From: Staphylococcus carnosus
GTDB taxonomy: Bacteria > Bacillota > Bacilli > Staphylococcales > Staphylococcaceae
Assembly: GCF_900458435.1 (NCBI RefSeq)
Contig: NZ_UHCT01000001.1
Span: 1-64,000, forward strand
Reading direction: 5' to 3'
DNA length: 64,000 nt
A model generated the notes under the pieces. That model was given only the letters and a program-made list of their open reading frames with translations, searched no databases and had not been told where the DNA came from. The stretch's first letter is position 1. The number at the start of each line of letters is the position of its first letter. Shown here piece by piece: positions 42,467 to 51,861 of the stretch. The position numbers and the translations under genes are program-made.

Positions 42467-44473
42467 GTGGAAAATGAAAAAAGACAGTGGCAAAGCAAAT
42501 CGCAAGCAATGCCTAGAATACCTAGGACTAAAGGTGAAAGAGGATATTTAACTTCACTTATAAAGTTGTTAAATGAAGTAGAGAAGCAAACTGATGTAAA
42601 CAATTATATTAGTTTTTCTGGAAGCAAATCGAAACAGAAATTAGAAAGTTACTATATAAGGTTAAGACCTATGAAATTTTTATATCAAAAGACTGTTAAC
42701 GGAAATTGGGAAATAAATGAAAAGATTAATTACAATGCCAATGATGATAATTATAATAAAAAAGTAGCAACACTATTAAATGATAATATAAAATATATAT
42801 CCGAAATGCTCAACTTTATACAAGAACCAAAAAATATTAATGAAATATTGGATAATGCTAATAATGAGTATTTTCTAACGTGGAAAGAAAATAGCCAAAT
42901 ATATGATAGATTACATTGGTTTATGGACTTGGGTATGGTCGATCATATTAAATATGAGAAGAAATATGTGGTTAATCGACTTGGATTAGAGTTTTTGAAA
43001 AAAAATCCACCAGTGAAAAAAGAAGAAATAAATAAATATAAATACGACGTTACTGATGAAGAAGTAAGTATAATTGTTCCAGAATGGATTTTAGATTTCG
43101 ATAATTATGATATTGAATTTGACAATATAGGTTATATTCCTGGAGGTATTAAAAATGCTACACAAACAATAGTAGATGTTCTTGAAATATCAAGAAATTA
43201 TACTACATATAGCAATATAAAGGAATATCTTAAAGAAAATTTTGATATTGCATCAAGTTCAATAAATGGTTTTATTACGATGTTGACAAAATATGACTTA
43301 TTGATAAGAAAAAATGATATAACATATAAAACTTCATTATTAGGAGAACAATTGATAGATTCAGACGATAAAAATTTACTGTTAAGTTTTATTTTCGGTC
43401 TAAAAACAAAATTTTTCTTTGAGATGCTTATTGAATTAATGAAGAAGAGTATGACAATGAAAGAACTTGCCTCCTTAGGTGTTACTAAATATAAAGTTTC
43501 AACTGATAATGCAGAGCTTTATAGAAAAAGAATTAGTATTTTAAAAAATGCTAAGTTAATAATTGAAGATGTTAAAAAGACATATACTTTGACCAAAAGA
43601 GGAAGATTATTTGCTGAAAAAATAATAAAGTTATTTGAAGTAGAAGATAATATTGAAGAAAGTGATAAGCATGATTTAAGTGAGCAACATAACGTATATA
43701 ATTTATTACAAGATTTGCGACTTGCTTCGGTAGATTCTTCAAATTACAAAAATTTTGAAACTTTACTGAATGAATTTTTTAAAAAATTAGGATTTGATAC
43801 GCAATTATTAGCTAAACCAGGTACTACGGATATAATATTGACTGCTAAAACTGTTCCTAATTATGTATATTCAGTAAATGTAGACGCAAAGACGAATAGA
43901 GATGGAATTATTACAAATAATTTAATAGATTTTGAAACATTAAAAGAGCATAAAAATAAACATAATGTAGACTACGTTGTAGTAATTGGCAAAGAATTTG
44001 AAAAAGGTAGATTAGTTGATAGAGCTAAAAATAATAAAGTGACATTATTTGAACTGGATTTTTTGGAAGAATTAATGTCTAATCATCAAAAATATCCATT
44101 GCAATCTATAGAATACCTTCCTCTATTCAAACAATTTGGTATAGCTTCTATTGATGTACTAAAGGATTATTACGAAATTATGAAACGTAGAAAAGAACTT
44201 TTCAAATCAATTATTAAAACTTTAATTAATAATTCAGATGATGAATATTCTAAGGGGATTCTTTCTATGGATAATATCTATTTTTCGATAAAAGATAATG
44301 AAATATTTAAAGATAAAGTTTTAGAGAAGAAAGAGTTGGAAAGTATGCTGGCCCTATTATCTAATCCGTTAATAGATTGTGTAGGTAGTATAAATAATGG
44401 AAAATATTATGCAAAAGGTTCTTTAGAAGATGCAATTTTGAAGTTTGGCTTTTATTACAATACAGATTTATAA
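42467..44473 (+). CDS. FokI-like PD-(D/E)XK restriction endonuclease without a methyltransferase
   Basis: A 668-residue protein. The first two thirds read as several winged-helix-like DNA-binding units, and the C-terminal third carries a PD-(D/E)XK nuclease. Asp455 lies in PGTTDIIL, and Asp473-Ala-Lys475 in NVDAKTN is 18 residues on, close to the spacing in the FokI cleavage domain (Asp450, Asp467, Lys469). This suggests a type IIS-like or modification-dependent restriction enzyme. No DNA methyltransferase lies on either side, so the host either lacks the target or the target is modified DNA. GTG 42467 follows GGGGGAGG. The gene is more AT-rich than its neighbours, consistent with transfer. 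Confidence 0.7.
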   Translation: MENEKRQWQSKSQAMPRIPRTKGERGYLTSLIKLLNEVEKQTDVNNYISFSGSKSKQKLESYYIRLRPMKFLYQKTVNGNWEINEKINYNANDDNYNKKVATLLNDNIKYISEMLNFIQEPKNINEILDNANNEYFLTWKENSQIYDRLHWFMDLGMVDHIKYEKKYVVNRLGLEFLKKNPPVKKEEINKYKYDVTDEEVSIIVPEWILDFDNYDIEFDNIGYIPGGIKNATQTIVDVLEISRNYTTYSNIKEYLKENFDIASSSINGFITMLTKYDLLIRKNDITYKTSLLGEQLIDSDDKNLLLSFIFGLKTKFFFEMLIELMKKSMTMKELASLGVTKYKVSTDNAELYRKRISILKNAKLIIEDVKKTYTLTKRGRLFAEKIIKLFEVEDNIEESDKHDLSEQHNVYNLLQDLRLASVDSSNYKNFETLLNEFFKKLGFDTQLLAKPGTTDIILTAKTVPNYVYSVNVDAKTNRDGIITNNLIDFETLKEHKNKHNVDYVVVIGKEFEKGRLVDRAKNNKVTLFELDFLEELMSNHQKYPLQSIEYLPLFKQFGIASIDVLKDYYEIMKRRKELFKSIIKTLINNSDDEYSKGILSMDNIYFSIKDNEIFKDKVLEKKELESMLALLSNPLIDCVGSINNGKYYAKGSLEDAILKFGFYYNTDL

Positions 44474-44498
44474 TACTTAAAATGGGAAGGTGCAACTT

Positions 44499-46370
44499 AT
44501 GATTGAAAGACAGATAAAATTAATACAACTCTTTTTGAACAACGAATATCAATTTTTGACGTCTGATGAGGTTGCATCTTTCTTGGATGTCTCGAATAGA
44601 ACGATAAGAAATGATATTAAATATATAAATTCATCATTTTTAAAGGATGTAATTAAAAGTATAAAATCACGAGGATATCATTTAGATACAGATAGATATA
44701 GTGTCGAATATATTGAATCAAGCTTAAAAGATTACACAGATAAAGATAATAAAATTTTGTTGACCTTAGCCTACCAATTATTGATGCATGAGGAACAATT
44801 AACTTTAATTAAATTAGAAAAAGAATACCATCTTACTAAAAATGAAATGTTAGACTATTTGAATCGTATAAAGGCTTGGTGTGAAAAATTTGATGTGATT
44901 ATTAACATGAAGCAACGTAAAGGGCTCGAAGTAATCGGAAGTGAAACGGATATTAACAATGCAATTTTGCATTTAAACCAATTATCATCACACGAAAACT
45001 CAGTAGAAACATTAATTTTAAATGAACTTCCAAAAGCACATGTTCAAATAATTAAAGAGATTATCAAAAGAACTTTAGGAGAATTCGGTGTAAAGACTTC
45101 AGATATTCAAATTGAACAACTTATCATACACCTCATTTTAATTATGAAACGCCGACAAAGCCAAAATGAATTAATTAGTGAGGAAGTTAATGATGAAGCT
45201 TTTAATATTTCAAAAAGAATTGTAGACGAAATTAATGGAAAGCTAGGATATGATATAAATACTGAAACTATTCAATTATTCTCATTTTTTATTGGCTATC
45301 ATTTTGATAAATTTGATTTAGGGGTTCAACAACTTTTTATTGAAAGTTATATTAATCTGTTGATTGAAAAAATGGAAAATAGAATCAGTGTGCAATTTAC
45401 CAAAGATAAAACACTTAAAGAAAACTTATATTCACACTTTAGTCGAACATATTTAAGAATAATGAAAGATGTATATCTAAATAATCCATTAACAAAAGAG
45501 ATTAAGACACTATATCCATTTGTTTTCAACGTACTTTATGAAATTGTGCAGAGAATGTCAGACGATTCTGGTGTTGAATTGACTGAAGATGAAATCGCAT
45601 TTTTAACCATCCATTTTCAATCATCTATAGATAGAAATGAACAAGATGTTATTAAAGTTGTTATTGCGTGCTTTTACGGTATCGGTATTTCTCAATTATT
45701 AGCTACAAAAATTTCGAAATTCAGCAATCGTATTGAAGTGATAGATACACTTAAATTAGAAGAGATTGAACAGTATGATTTTAGTCATATTGATTTATTA
45801 ATGACTACACATCAGCCTGAAAATAACAAAATACCGAATCATTTAGAATTGTTGCAAGTGACTCCTTTGTTTAATGATAATGATCAACATCAGTTACAAC
45901 AGTTTATGAATAGAAAATTAAAACCAACAATGCATATTGACGAAATGGCGGAAGTTAATTTTATAGTTGGAAGTACTGAAGACCAAGAGATAACAATGCC
46001 TTTAATTTTTCAAAAAGCAGATGAAATTTTGAATCATAACCATGCGTTGATTGATGGATACATTGAAACTGCACTAGAGCGGGAAAAAATGTCTTCTACG
46101 TATATTGGTAAAGAAATTGCTATTCCACATGGGGACCCAGAAAAGGTTTCAAAATCACATGTTATTATCTTTAGAAGTAATAAAGGTTTTTACTGGAAAG
46201 AGAATAAAGTTAAGCTTGTATTCTTTTTAGCAATCGCGCAAAGAGATATTGAACTTACGAAACGTATTATCCAAACGATAGCACATATAGATGAAAAGAA
46301 AATCAATGAACTTATATATTTGGATGATACGAAATTTAAAGCTGAATTATTAAACTTGATTAAGGGATAA
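44499..46370 (+). CDS. manR: PRD-containing PTS-regulated activator ManR
   Basis: A 623-residue transcription activator of the ManR/MtlR type. Order: helix-turn-helix (residues 20-60, FLDVSNRTIRNDIKYIN), a second DNA-binding-like domain, two PTS regulation domains with conserved histidines (about 170-390), an EIIB-like domain, and a C-terminal EIIA-like domain with IAIPHGDPE. Phosphorylation by PTS proteins tells it when mannose is being imported. ATG 44499 lies eight bases after GGGAAGG. It precedes manP and manA, as in B. subtilis. Confidence 0.88.
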   Translation: MIERQIKLIQLFLNNEYQFLTSDEVASFLDVSNRTIRNDIKYINSSFLKDVIKSIKSRGYHLDTDRYSVEYIESSLKDYTDKDNKILLTLAYQLLMHEEQLTLIKLEKEYHLTKNEMLDYLNRIKAWCEKFDVIINMKQRKGLEVIGSETDINNAILHLNQLSSHENSVETLILNELPKAHVQIIKEIIKRTLGEFGVKTSDIQIEQLIIHLILIMKRRQSQNELISEEVNDEAFNISKRIVDEINGKLGYDINTETIQLFSFFIGYHFDKFDLGVQQLFIESYINLLIEKMENRISVQFTKDKTLKENLYSHFSRTYLRIMKDVYLNNPLTKEIKTLYPFVFNVLYEIVQRMSDDSGVELTEDEIAFLTIHFQSSIDRNEQDVIKVVIACFYGIGISQLLATKISKFSNRIEVIDTLKLEEIEQYDFSHIDLLMTTHQPENNKIPNHLELLQVTPLFNDNDQHQLQQFMNRKLKPTMHIDEMAEVNFIVGSTEDQEITMPLIFQKADEILNHNHALIDGYIETALEREKMSSTYIGKEIAIPHGDPEKVSKSHVIIFRSNKGFYWKENKVKLVFFLAIAQRDIELTKRIIQTIAHIDEKKINELIYLDDTKFKAELLNLIKG

Positions 46371-46401
46371 TTGCCACTAGTAACGGCAATTATCTTTTTT
46401 T
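46366..46401 (+). terminator. Terminator between manR and manP
   Basis: GATAATTGCC pairs perfectly with GGCAATTATC around nine bases, followed by seven T residues. The manR stop codon lies inside the left arm. It insulates regulator and transporter transcription. Confidence 0.88.
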
Positions 46402-46410
46402 ATGCCTTAA

Positions 46411-46424
46411 TGTTAGCGCTTACA
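46411..46424 (+). promoter_or_regulatory. cre site upstream of manP
   Basis: TGTTAGCGCTTACA matches the CcpA consensus TGWAANCGNTNWCA with one mismatch. It lies 24 bases before the manP ATG, where bound CcpA would block transcription when glucose is present. Confidence 0.75.
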
Positions 46425-46448
46425 ATAAAAATAAGGAGTGTGATTAAG

Positions 46449-48401
46449 ATGAAAATTTTAGCGATTACATCTTGTCCGAATGGTATCGCTCACACATATA
46501 TGGCTCAAGAAAAATTAGAACAAGCAGCTAAAGAAATGGGTGTAGATATTAAAGTTGAGACACAAGGTGGCGTTGGAGCAGAAAATGTATTAACAGCAAA
46601 AGAAATCAGAGAAGCTGATGGAATTATTATAGCGGCAGATAGACAAGTAGATCTATCACGCTTTAATGGAAAACGTCTAATTAACGAAAATGTTAGGGAA
46701 GGTATTCATCATCCTAAAGAATTGATTCAACGTATCATTGACCAAAATGCGCCTATTCATCACGAAAAAGGTGCTTCTGATAATGATTCATATGAAGAAG
46801 AAGAAAAGAAAAGCGGCGTTCAAATGGTATATCAACATTTGATGAACGGTGTATCATTTATGGTTCCATTTATCGTAGTTGGTGGGCTATTAATTGCAAT
46901 CGCTTTAACACTAGGCGGTGAGCCTTCAGCAAAAGGTTTAGTCATTCCTGATGATTCATTCTGGAAATCTATTGAGAAAATTGGAGCATTGTCTTTTAGC
47001 TTTATGGTTCCTATTTTAGCGGGATATATCGCTTATAGTATAGCTGATAAACCAGGTCTAGTACCCGGTATGATTGGTGGAGCAATTGCAGCAGACGGTA
47101 GCTTTTATGGAAGTGAAGCAGGCGCAGGATTCTTAGGCGGTATCGTGGCAGGTTTCCTTGCAGGTTATATTGCTAAATGGATTAAAAATGTTAAAGTTCC
47201 AAAAGCAATGGCACCAATTATGCCAATCATTATCATACCAATAATTTCTTCAGTTATTGTTGGTCTTATATTTATTTTCTTAATAGGTGCACCAATTTCA
47301 GGCATATTCACTGCTTTAACAGGTTGGTTAAAAGGTATGCAAGGTGCTAATATCGTTGTCCTAGCACTAATTATAGGTGCAATGATTGCCTTTGATATGG
47401 GTGGACCAGTTAACAAAGTAGCCTTTTTATTTGGTTCAGCTTTAATTGCTGAAGGTAACTATGCAGTTATGGGTATGGTTGCTGTTGCGGTATGTACACC
47501 TCCAATCGGTTTAGGTTTAGCAACATTTTTACAAAAAGGTAAATTCAATAATTCAGAACAAGAAATGGGTAAAGCTTCATTCACAATGGGGTTATTTGGT
47601 ATTACTGAAGGTGCAATTCCATTTGCTGCACAAGACCCGCTTCGTATCATCCCAGCCAATATGATCGGAGCAATGGTAGCAGCAGTTATCGCTGCATTAG
47701 GCGGCGTAGGAGACAGAGTAGCACACGGTGGACCTATCGTAGCAGTACTTGGCGGTATCCAACATGTTTTATGGTTCTTTGTTGCAGTTATCATAGGTAG
47801 TTTAATTACAATGTTTACTGTTTTGCTATTTAAAAAGAATACACCTGTAGCTGTATTGGAAGGTGAAGGTGTTGTAGAAGATGGAATAGGTGATGGGCAG
47901 TCTCACTCAAATAATCAGGTTGCAGAATCACGCACTGAAAATAATGAACAAAAAGATGATGATTCAGTTTTCCACAAAGATTTAATTGAATTAAGACAAG
48001 AATCAATGCAAAGAGATAACGCTATTGATCAGTTATTAGAGAAGCTAAAAGATGCTGGATATATTGAAAGTTTGGATAAAGTAAAAGAAGCTGTATTACA
48101 ACGAGAAGCAGAATCTACAACAGCTATAGGAATGAATGTTGCAATTCCACATGCAAAATCAGATGCTGTAAAGCAGCCTGCTGTAGCTGTTTTACAAGAT
48201 AAACAAGGAATTGAATGGGAAAGTTTAGATGGAACTTCACCAAAAATCGTATTCTTGATTGTAGTGCCTAATAACAGTAACGACACACATCTGAAACTAC
48301 TGCAAAGATTATCTAGAGCATTGATGGATGATGAAACAAGAGAAAATCTTATTAATGCAACAACGAAAGATGAAATTTATAACATTTTAAAAATGATATA
48401 A
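46449..48401 (+). CDS. manP: Mannose/fructose-family PTS transporter EIIBCA
   Basis: A three-domain phosphotransferase permease (650 residues) that imports and phosphorylates mannose. The EIIB domain comes first, with phospho-Cys9 in TSCPNGIAHT. The EIIC membrane domain follows (about residues 130-460, eight to ten helices). EIIA is last, with His568 in AIPHAKSD. The B-C-A order and the adjoining manA gene support mannose over fructose; no fruK is present. AAGGAG precedes ATG 46449, which decides it over the open frame running back to 46371. Confidence 0.92.
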   Translation: MKILAITSCPNGIAHTYMAQEKLEQAAKEMGVDIKVETQGGVGAENVLTAKEIREADGIIIAADRQVDLSRFNGKRLINENVREGIHHPKELIQRIIDQNAPIHHEKGASDNDSYEEEEKKSGVQMVYQHLMNGVSFMVPFIVVGGLLIAIALTLGGEPSAKGLVIPDDSFWKSIEKIGALSFSFMVPILAGYIAYSIADKPGLVPGMIGGAIAADGSFYGSEAGAGFLGGIVAGFLAGYIAKWIKNVKVPKAMAPIMPIIIIPIISSVIVGLIFIFLIGAPISGIFTALTGWLKGMQGANIVVLALIIGAMIAFDMGGPVNKVAFLFGSALIAEGNYAVMGMVAVAVCTPPIGLGLATFLQKGKFNNSEQEMGKASFTMGLFGITEGAIPFAAQDPLRIIPANMIGAMVAAVIAALGGVGDRVAHGGPIVAVLGGIQHVLWFFVAVIIGSLITMFTVLLFKKNTPVAVLEGEGVVEDGIGDGQSHSNNQVAESRTENNEQKDDDSVFHKDLIELRQESMQRDNAIDQLLEKLKDAGYIESLDKVKEAVLQREAESTTAIGMNVAIPHAKSDAVKQPAVAVLQDKQGIEWESLDGTSPKIVFLIVVPNNSNDTHLKLLQRLSRALMDDETRENLINATTKDEIYNILKMI

Positions 48402-48415
48402 AAGGATGGTTAAAA

Positions 48416-49351
48416 ATGGCTTTATTTTTAAAACCCGTATTTCAAGAAAGAATTTGGGGCGGTACGGCATTAAATCAGTTTAATTATGATATACCGAATG
48501 ATTTAACAGGGGAATGCTGGGCAATTTCAGCACTTCCAAATGGATCAAATATTATAGAGAATGGGAAATATAAAGGGAAAACTTTAGAGCAAGTTTGGAA
48601 TGAAGATAAAAGCCTATTTGGTAATGATACCCATGAGGATTTTCCTTTACTAACTAAAATTCTAGATGCAAATGATAAATTATCAGTTCAAGTTCATCCA
48701 GACGATGTGTATGCTGAAGAACATGGTCTTGGGTATGGTAAAACAGAATGTTGGTACATTTTAGATGCAAAAGATGATGCTGAAATTATATATGGTGTGA
48801 ATGTTGATAATAAAGAAGAATTGGAAAAATTAATTGATGAACAACGATTTGAAGAGTTATTTCATACAGTTAAAGTAAAACCAGGAGATTTCTTCTATGT
48901 TCCTGCAGGTACTGTGCATGCCATAGGATCAGGAATATTGATATTAGAAACACAACAATCTTCAGATACAACTTATCGTATTTATGACTACGATAGAAAA
49001 GATAAAAATGGAAAAACACGTGATTTACATTTAGAACAAAGCAAAGAAGTTATTGATGTAAATATACAAAATCCTAACACTAAACCTATTCATGAAATAC
49101 GAGAAGGACAATCTTTTACACAATTTGTATCTAATGAATTTTTTACAGTGGAAAAATGGGATATTAATGGTGAATTATCTTTTGAAAAACCATCTGAATA
49201 TTACTTAGTTTCAGTAATTGAAGGTGCAGGTAGTGTTAATATTGATGGAGAAAAAACTGTTGTTGAAAAAGGTAGACATTTTGTCATAACAGCAGATGAT
49301 CAACATATTAAATTTCAGGGTAATATGAGTATTATAGTGAGCTATGTTTAA
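48416..49351 (+). CDS. manA: Mannose-6-phosphate isomerase, class I
   Basis: ManA converts mannose 6-phosphate to fructose 6-phosphate, feeding glycolysis. The 311-residue cupin has the zinc site with QVHPDD and ECWYIL (residues 90-115), then FYVPAGTVHAIG near residues 160-171. AAAGGATGG lies before the ATG, and only 14 bases separate it from manP. It closes the manR-manP-manA module. Confidence 0.95.
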   Translation: MALFLKPVFQERIWGGTALNQFNYDIPNDLTGECWAISALPNGSNIIENGKYKGKTLEQVWNEDKSLFGNDTHEDFPLLTKILDANDKLSVQVHPDDVYAEEHGLGYGKTECWYILDAKDDAEIIYGVNVDNKEELEKLIDEQRFEELFHTVKVKPGDFFYVPAGTVHAIGSGILILETQQSSDTTYRIYDYDRKDKNGKTRDLHLEQSKEVIDVNIQNPNTKPIHEIREGQSFTQFVSNEFFTVEKWDINGELSFEKPSEYYLVSVIEGAGSVNIDGEKTVVEKGRHFVITADDQHIKFQGNMSIIVSYV

Positions 49352-49368
49352 GTAAATATAAGTAAAAA

Positions 49369-49402
49369 ATAGAGACGGAAAATTCGATTTTTCCGTCTCT
49401 AT
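49369..49402. terminator. Bidirectional terminator after manA
   Basis: AATAGAGACGGAAAA pairs with TTTTCCGTCTCTATT around a short loop. It lies between manA and the converging SDR gene. Confidence 0.87.
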
Positions 49403-49409
49403 TTCTGTT

Positions 49410-50261
49410 TTATTTAATATCTTTCATTCCGTCTTTCCATGAAGGATAAATCAATGTGCCGCCTTGCGCTTTGAATTTTTTGTTGCTTACACCACGCTCA
49501 AATGGCTCTGCAGGTGCAATGTTAATTTCGGGGGAAACATTTAATTGATTAGCATACCAATCAGCCCATGCATCACCTCTGACTGGGTCGTCATCTGCAA
49601 CATTGTAAGTACCTGTTTCAAAGTTTAATGCTTGGATTGCTGTTTCAACAGCATCATCAATATGGATAAATGAGAGAACGCCATCTGTCATATCCACTTT
49701 GCCATTTTTAAATTGACTATAAATCATACCATCTTCGCCATACCAAGTACCTGGACCATATAACCAGCCATAACGTAAGATAACGTGATTTTTAATACGT
49801 GCTGTTTCTTTTTCTAAACCTTCAACACCATCTACAGTGACTTTACGATCACCTGTCGCATTGTAATCTAAAGGTGTTTCTTCAGTTGCTAAACCTTTTC
49901 CGCCTTCATAAACAAAAGCGATACTTTGAGATTGCATATTTTCTACGTCATGCTTAATTGCCGCATCAACTAAATTTTTTGTACCTTCAATTCTAACTTT
50001 CGTATTAGCTGCCATATCAACATTTTTTAAGTCAGTAATTTCATTCATAATGACATCTGGCTTGAAATCTCCGATAGCCTCATCTATTGTGTCGTAATCG
50101 AAAATGTCACCAACATATGGTGTTACGCCTGCATTCTGTAACTTTTCTTTACCATTTTGAGAAGTAGTAAGGCCAGCGACTTCATAGCCTTCTTCTAATA
50201 ATCGTTTCGTCAATTTTGTACCGATTAATCCTGTAGCACCTGTTACAAATATTTTAGTCAT
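49410..50261 (-). CDS. NAD(P)-dependent SDR/epimerase-like protein
   Basis: A 283-residue extended short-chain dehydrogenase. The Rossmann motif GATGLIGTKL lies at residues 8-17. A Tyr-x-x-x-Lys pair occurs in FVYEGGKG, and a SDR5-like LRYGWLYGPG block follows. Substrate is unknown. AAGGTGA lies before the ATG. It diverges from an ArsR-type regulator, and a second, broken, NAD-binding epimerase lies on the far side of that regulator, so the three may form one response unit. Confidence 0.82.
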   Translation of the reverse strand: MTKIFVTGATGLIGTKLTKRLLEEGYEVAGLTTSQNGKEKLQNAGVTPYVGDIFDYDTIDEAIGDFKPDVIMNEITDLKNVDMAANTKVRIEGTKNLVDAAIKHDVENMQSQSIAFVYEGGKGLATEETPLDYNATGDRKVTVDGVEGLEKETARIKNHVILRYGWLYGPGTWYGEDGMIYSQFKNGKVDMTDGVLSFIHIDDAVETAIQALNFETGTYNVADDDPVRGDAWADWYANQLNVSPEINIAPAEPFERGVSNKKFKAQGGTLIYPSWKDGMKDIK

Positions 50262-50522
50262 TATTCTTCACCTTTTATTCTTGTATTTTGAAAAAATTTT
50301 TCATGTGCTTGTTTGACTCATTATAGAGAAAAGACAATTGAACAACAAATAATACAAATTGAAAAAATACCTTCTATTATTCTTATTATCCTATAGATGT
50401 GAAGATAAATTATTATTAAAATCTCAAGTTCATTTGCTTGTATAATTTTCTTTGCTGTGTAATTATCTATATATCAGTAGGACACAATGATTCTATGAAA
50501 ATTAAATAATGGAGTTTGAATT

Positions 50523-50828
50523 ATGGGAGAAGAGACTTTAGAAATATTTAAAAGAGGAACACGTATTTTAAATATTCTTCAAGACGAAAAAAGACAACAA
50601 ATTCTTGTGTTATTGTGCAAGGAGAAGCAACTGACAGTGAATGAAATCACATCGTTATTACCCATTTCACGGCCCGCTGTCTCCCATCACTTAAAATTAA
50701 TGTTGGATGCAGGTCTTTTATCAGTAACTCAAGCAGGGCTTGAACGTTATTACAGCTCTGATTTGGATGACACTTTAGAATGGTTGAAAGAACTGACAAA
50801 TTCGCTTGAAGCAAATTTAAATAATTAA
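50523..50828 (+). CDS. ArsR-type winged-helix regulator
   Basis: A 101-residue repressor-like protein with a winged helix. ILQDEKRQQILVLL leads in, ITSLLPISRPAVSHHLKLML is the recognition helix, and a wing with RYYSS follows. It contains no cysteine-rich metal site; Cys48 in LLCKEKQL is the single obvious thiol, so oxidative sensing is possible but unproved. ATGGAG-type ribosome site TGGAG lies nine bases before the ATG. It heads the run with the broken epimerase and the DJ-1 gene and faces the SDR gene at 49410. Confidence 0.82.
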   Translation: MGEETLEIFKRGTRILNILQDEKRQQILVLLCKEKQLTVNEITSLLPISRPAVSHHLKLMLDAGLLSVTQAGLERYYSSDLDDTLEWLKELTNSLEANLNN

Positions 50829-50919
50829 AAAGCCTTTTATTTTTAATCATTATGTTTATATGTTTAAACCTATGGATAAGGTAGTAGTAATAAATCAAAA
50901 TAGTTTGGAGTGCTAAATA

Positions 50920-51837
50920 ATGCAAACAGTTTTAGGAAGTAATGGATAAATCGGTCAAGAAATCGCGAAAGAACTTTACAAAAACTACACTAAAGATATT
51001 CGATTGGTAAGTAGAAAACCTGGAAAAATTCATGATACAGATGAAGTTGTCCCAGCTGATTTAATGAAATACGAAGATACTTTAAACGCTATTGACGGCA
51101 GTGACGTCGTTTATTTTGCTGTCGGCTTACCAGCTGATACAGAAATGTGGGAAGATCGTTTCCCAGTTATTATGGAAAATGTCATTAAAGCTTGTGAAGA
51201 AACACATAGTAAACTTGCATTTTTCGATAATACTTATATGTATGAAAAAAATGCAAATGTACAAACAGAAACAAGTCCTTTCCGACCAGTAGGCCGTAAA
51301 TCTAAAGTTCGTGCGAAAATGGCAGAAATGTTATTGTCAGCAATGAAAGATGGAAAAATTGAAGCACTTATCGGACGTGCTCCAGAATTCTACGGTCCTG
51401 ACTTAACACAAAGTATTACCAACTCTTTAATATTCAATCGTGTTAAAGATGATAAAAAAGCCATTGTTCCTGTTAGCGCTTCTGTTTTACGTACTCTAAT
51501 TTGGACACCAGATGCAAGCCGTGCGCTAGCTTTACTTGGTAATACCCCTGACGCTTTTGGACAAACATGGCACTTGCCGACAGATAAAAGTATCACTTAC
51601 AAAAAATTGATTGAAATCACAGAAGAAGTAACTGGCAAAAATATTAAATATACAGTAGTTCCAATGTGGGTATTTAAAATAGGCAGTCTTTTCAACAAAC
51701 AAGTTAAAGAATTGATGGAATTGTTACCAAGATATAAATATGACAACATTTTCAATTCAAATAAATTCAAACAAAGATTCCCAGACTTTAAAATCACAAC
51801 TTACAAAGAAGGAATTCAACAAGTCTTTAAAAAGTAA
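50920..51837 (+). pseudogene. NAD-dependent epimerase with an in-frame nonsense codon
   Basis: The 305-codon frame is whole except for TAA at codon 10 (50947-50949). The reading is MQTVLGSNG, stop, IGQEIAKEL, so the stop falls inside the Rossmann G-x-x-G-x-I-G loop. GGAG lies nine bases before ATG 50920, so translation should begin there and end at once. CAA or another sense codon would restore it. A restart at TTG 51004 would lack the first NAD-binding strand. The rest shows no decay, which suggests a recent change or a sequence error. Confidence 0.85.
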
Positions 51838-51861
51838 AATCAACATCGGAGGATGAATGTA

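Noticed and set aside
30132..44480. An SCC or other integrative element inserted at rlmH
   Set aside because: The attachment core is present only once as far as I can see, and no ccr, integrase or relaxase gene follows. The accessory genes look like a patchwork rather than one element.
46371..46448. N-terminal extension of manP by 26 codons
   Set aside because: It covers a terminator and a cre site and has no ribosome site. The ATG at 46449 has AAGGAG and begins the standard EIIB domain.
47459..47794. A 111-residue reading frame antisense to manP
   Set aside because: Low-complexity Ala/Ile/Pro shadow of the EIIC helices, with no ribosome site.
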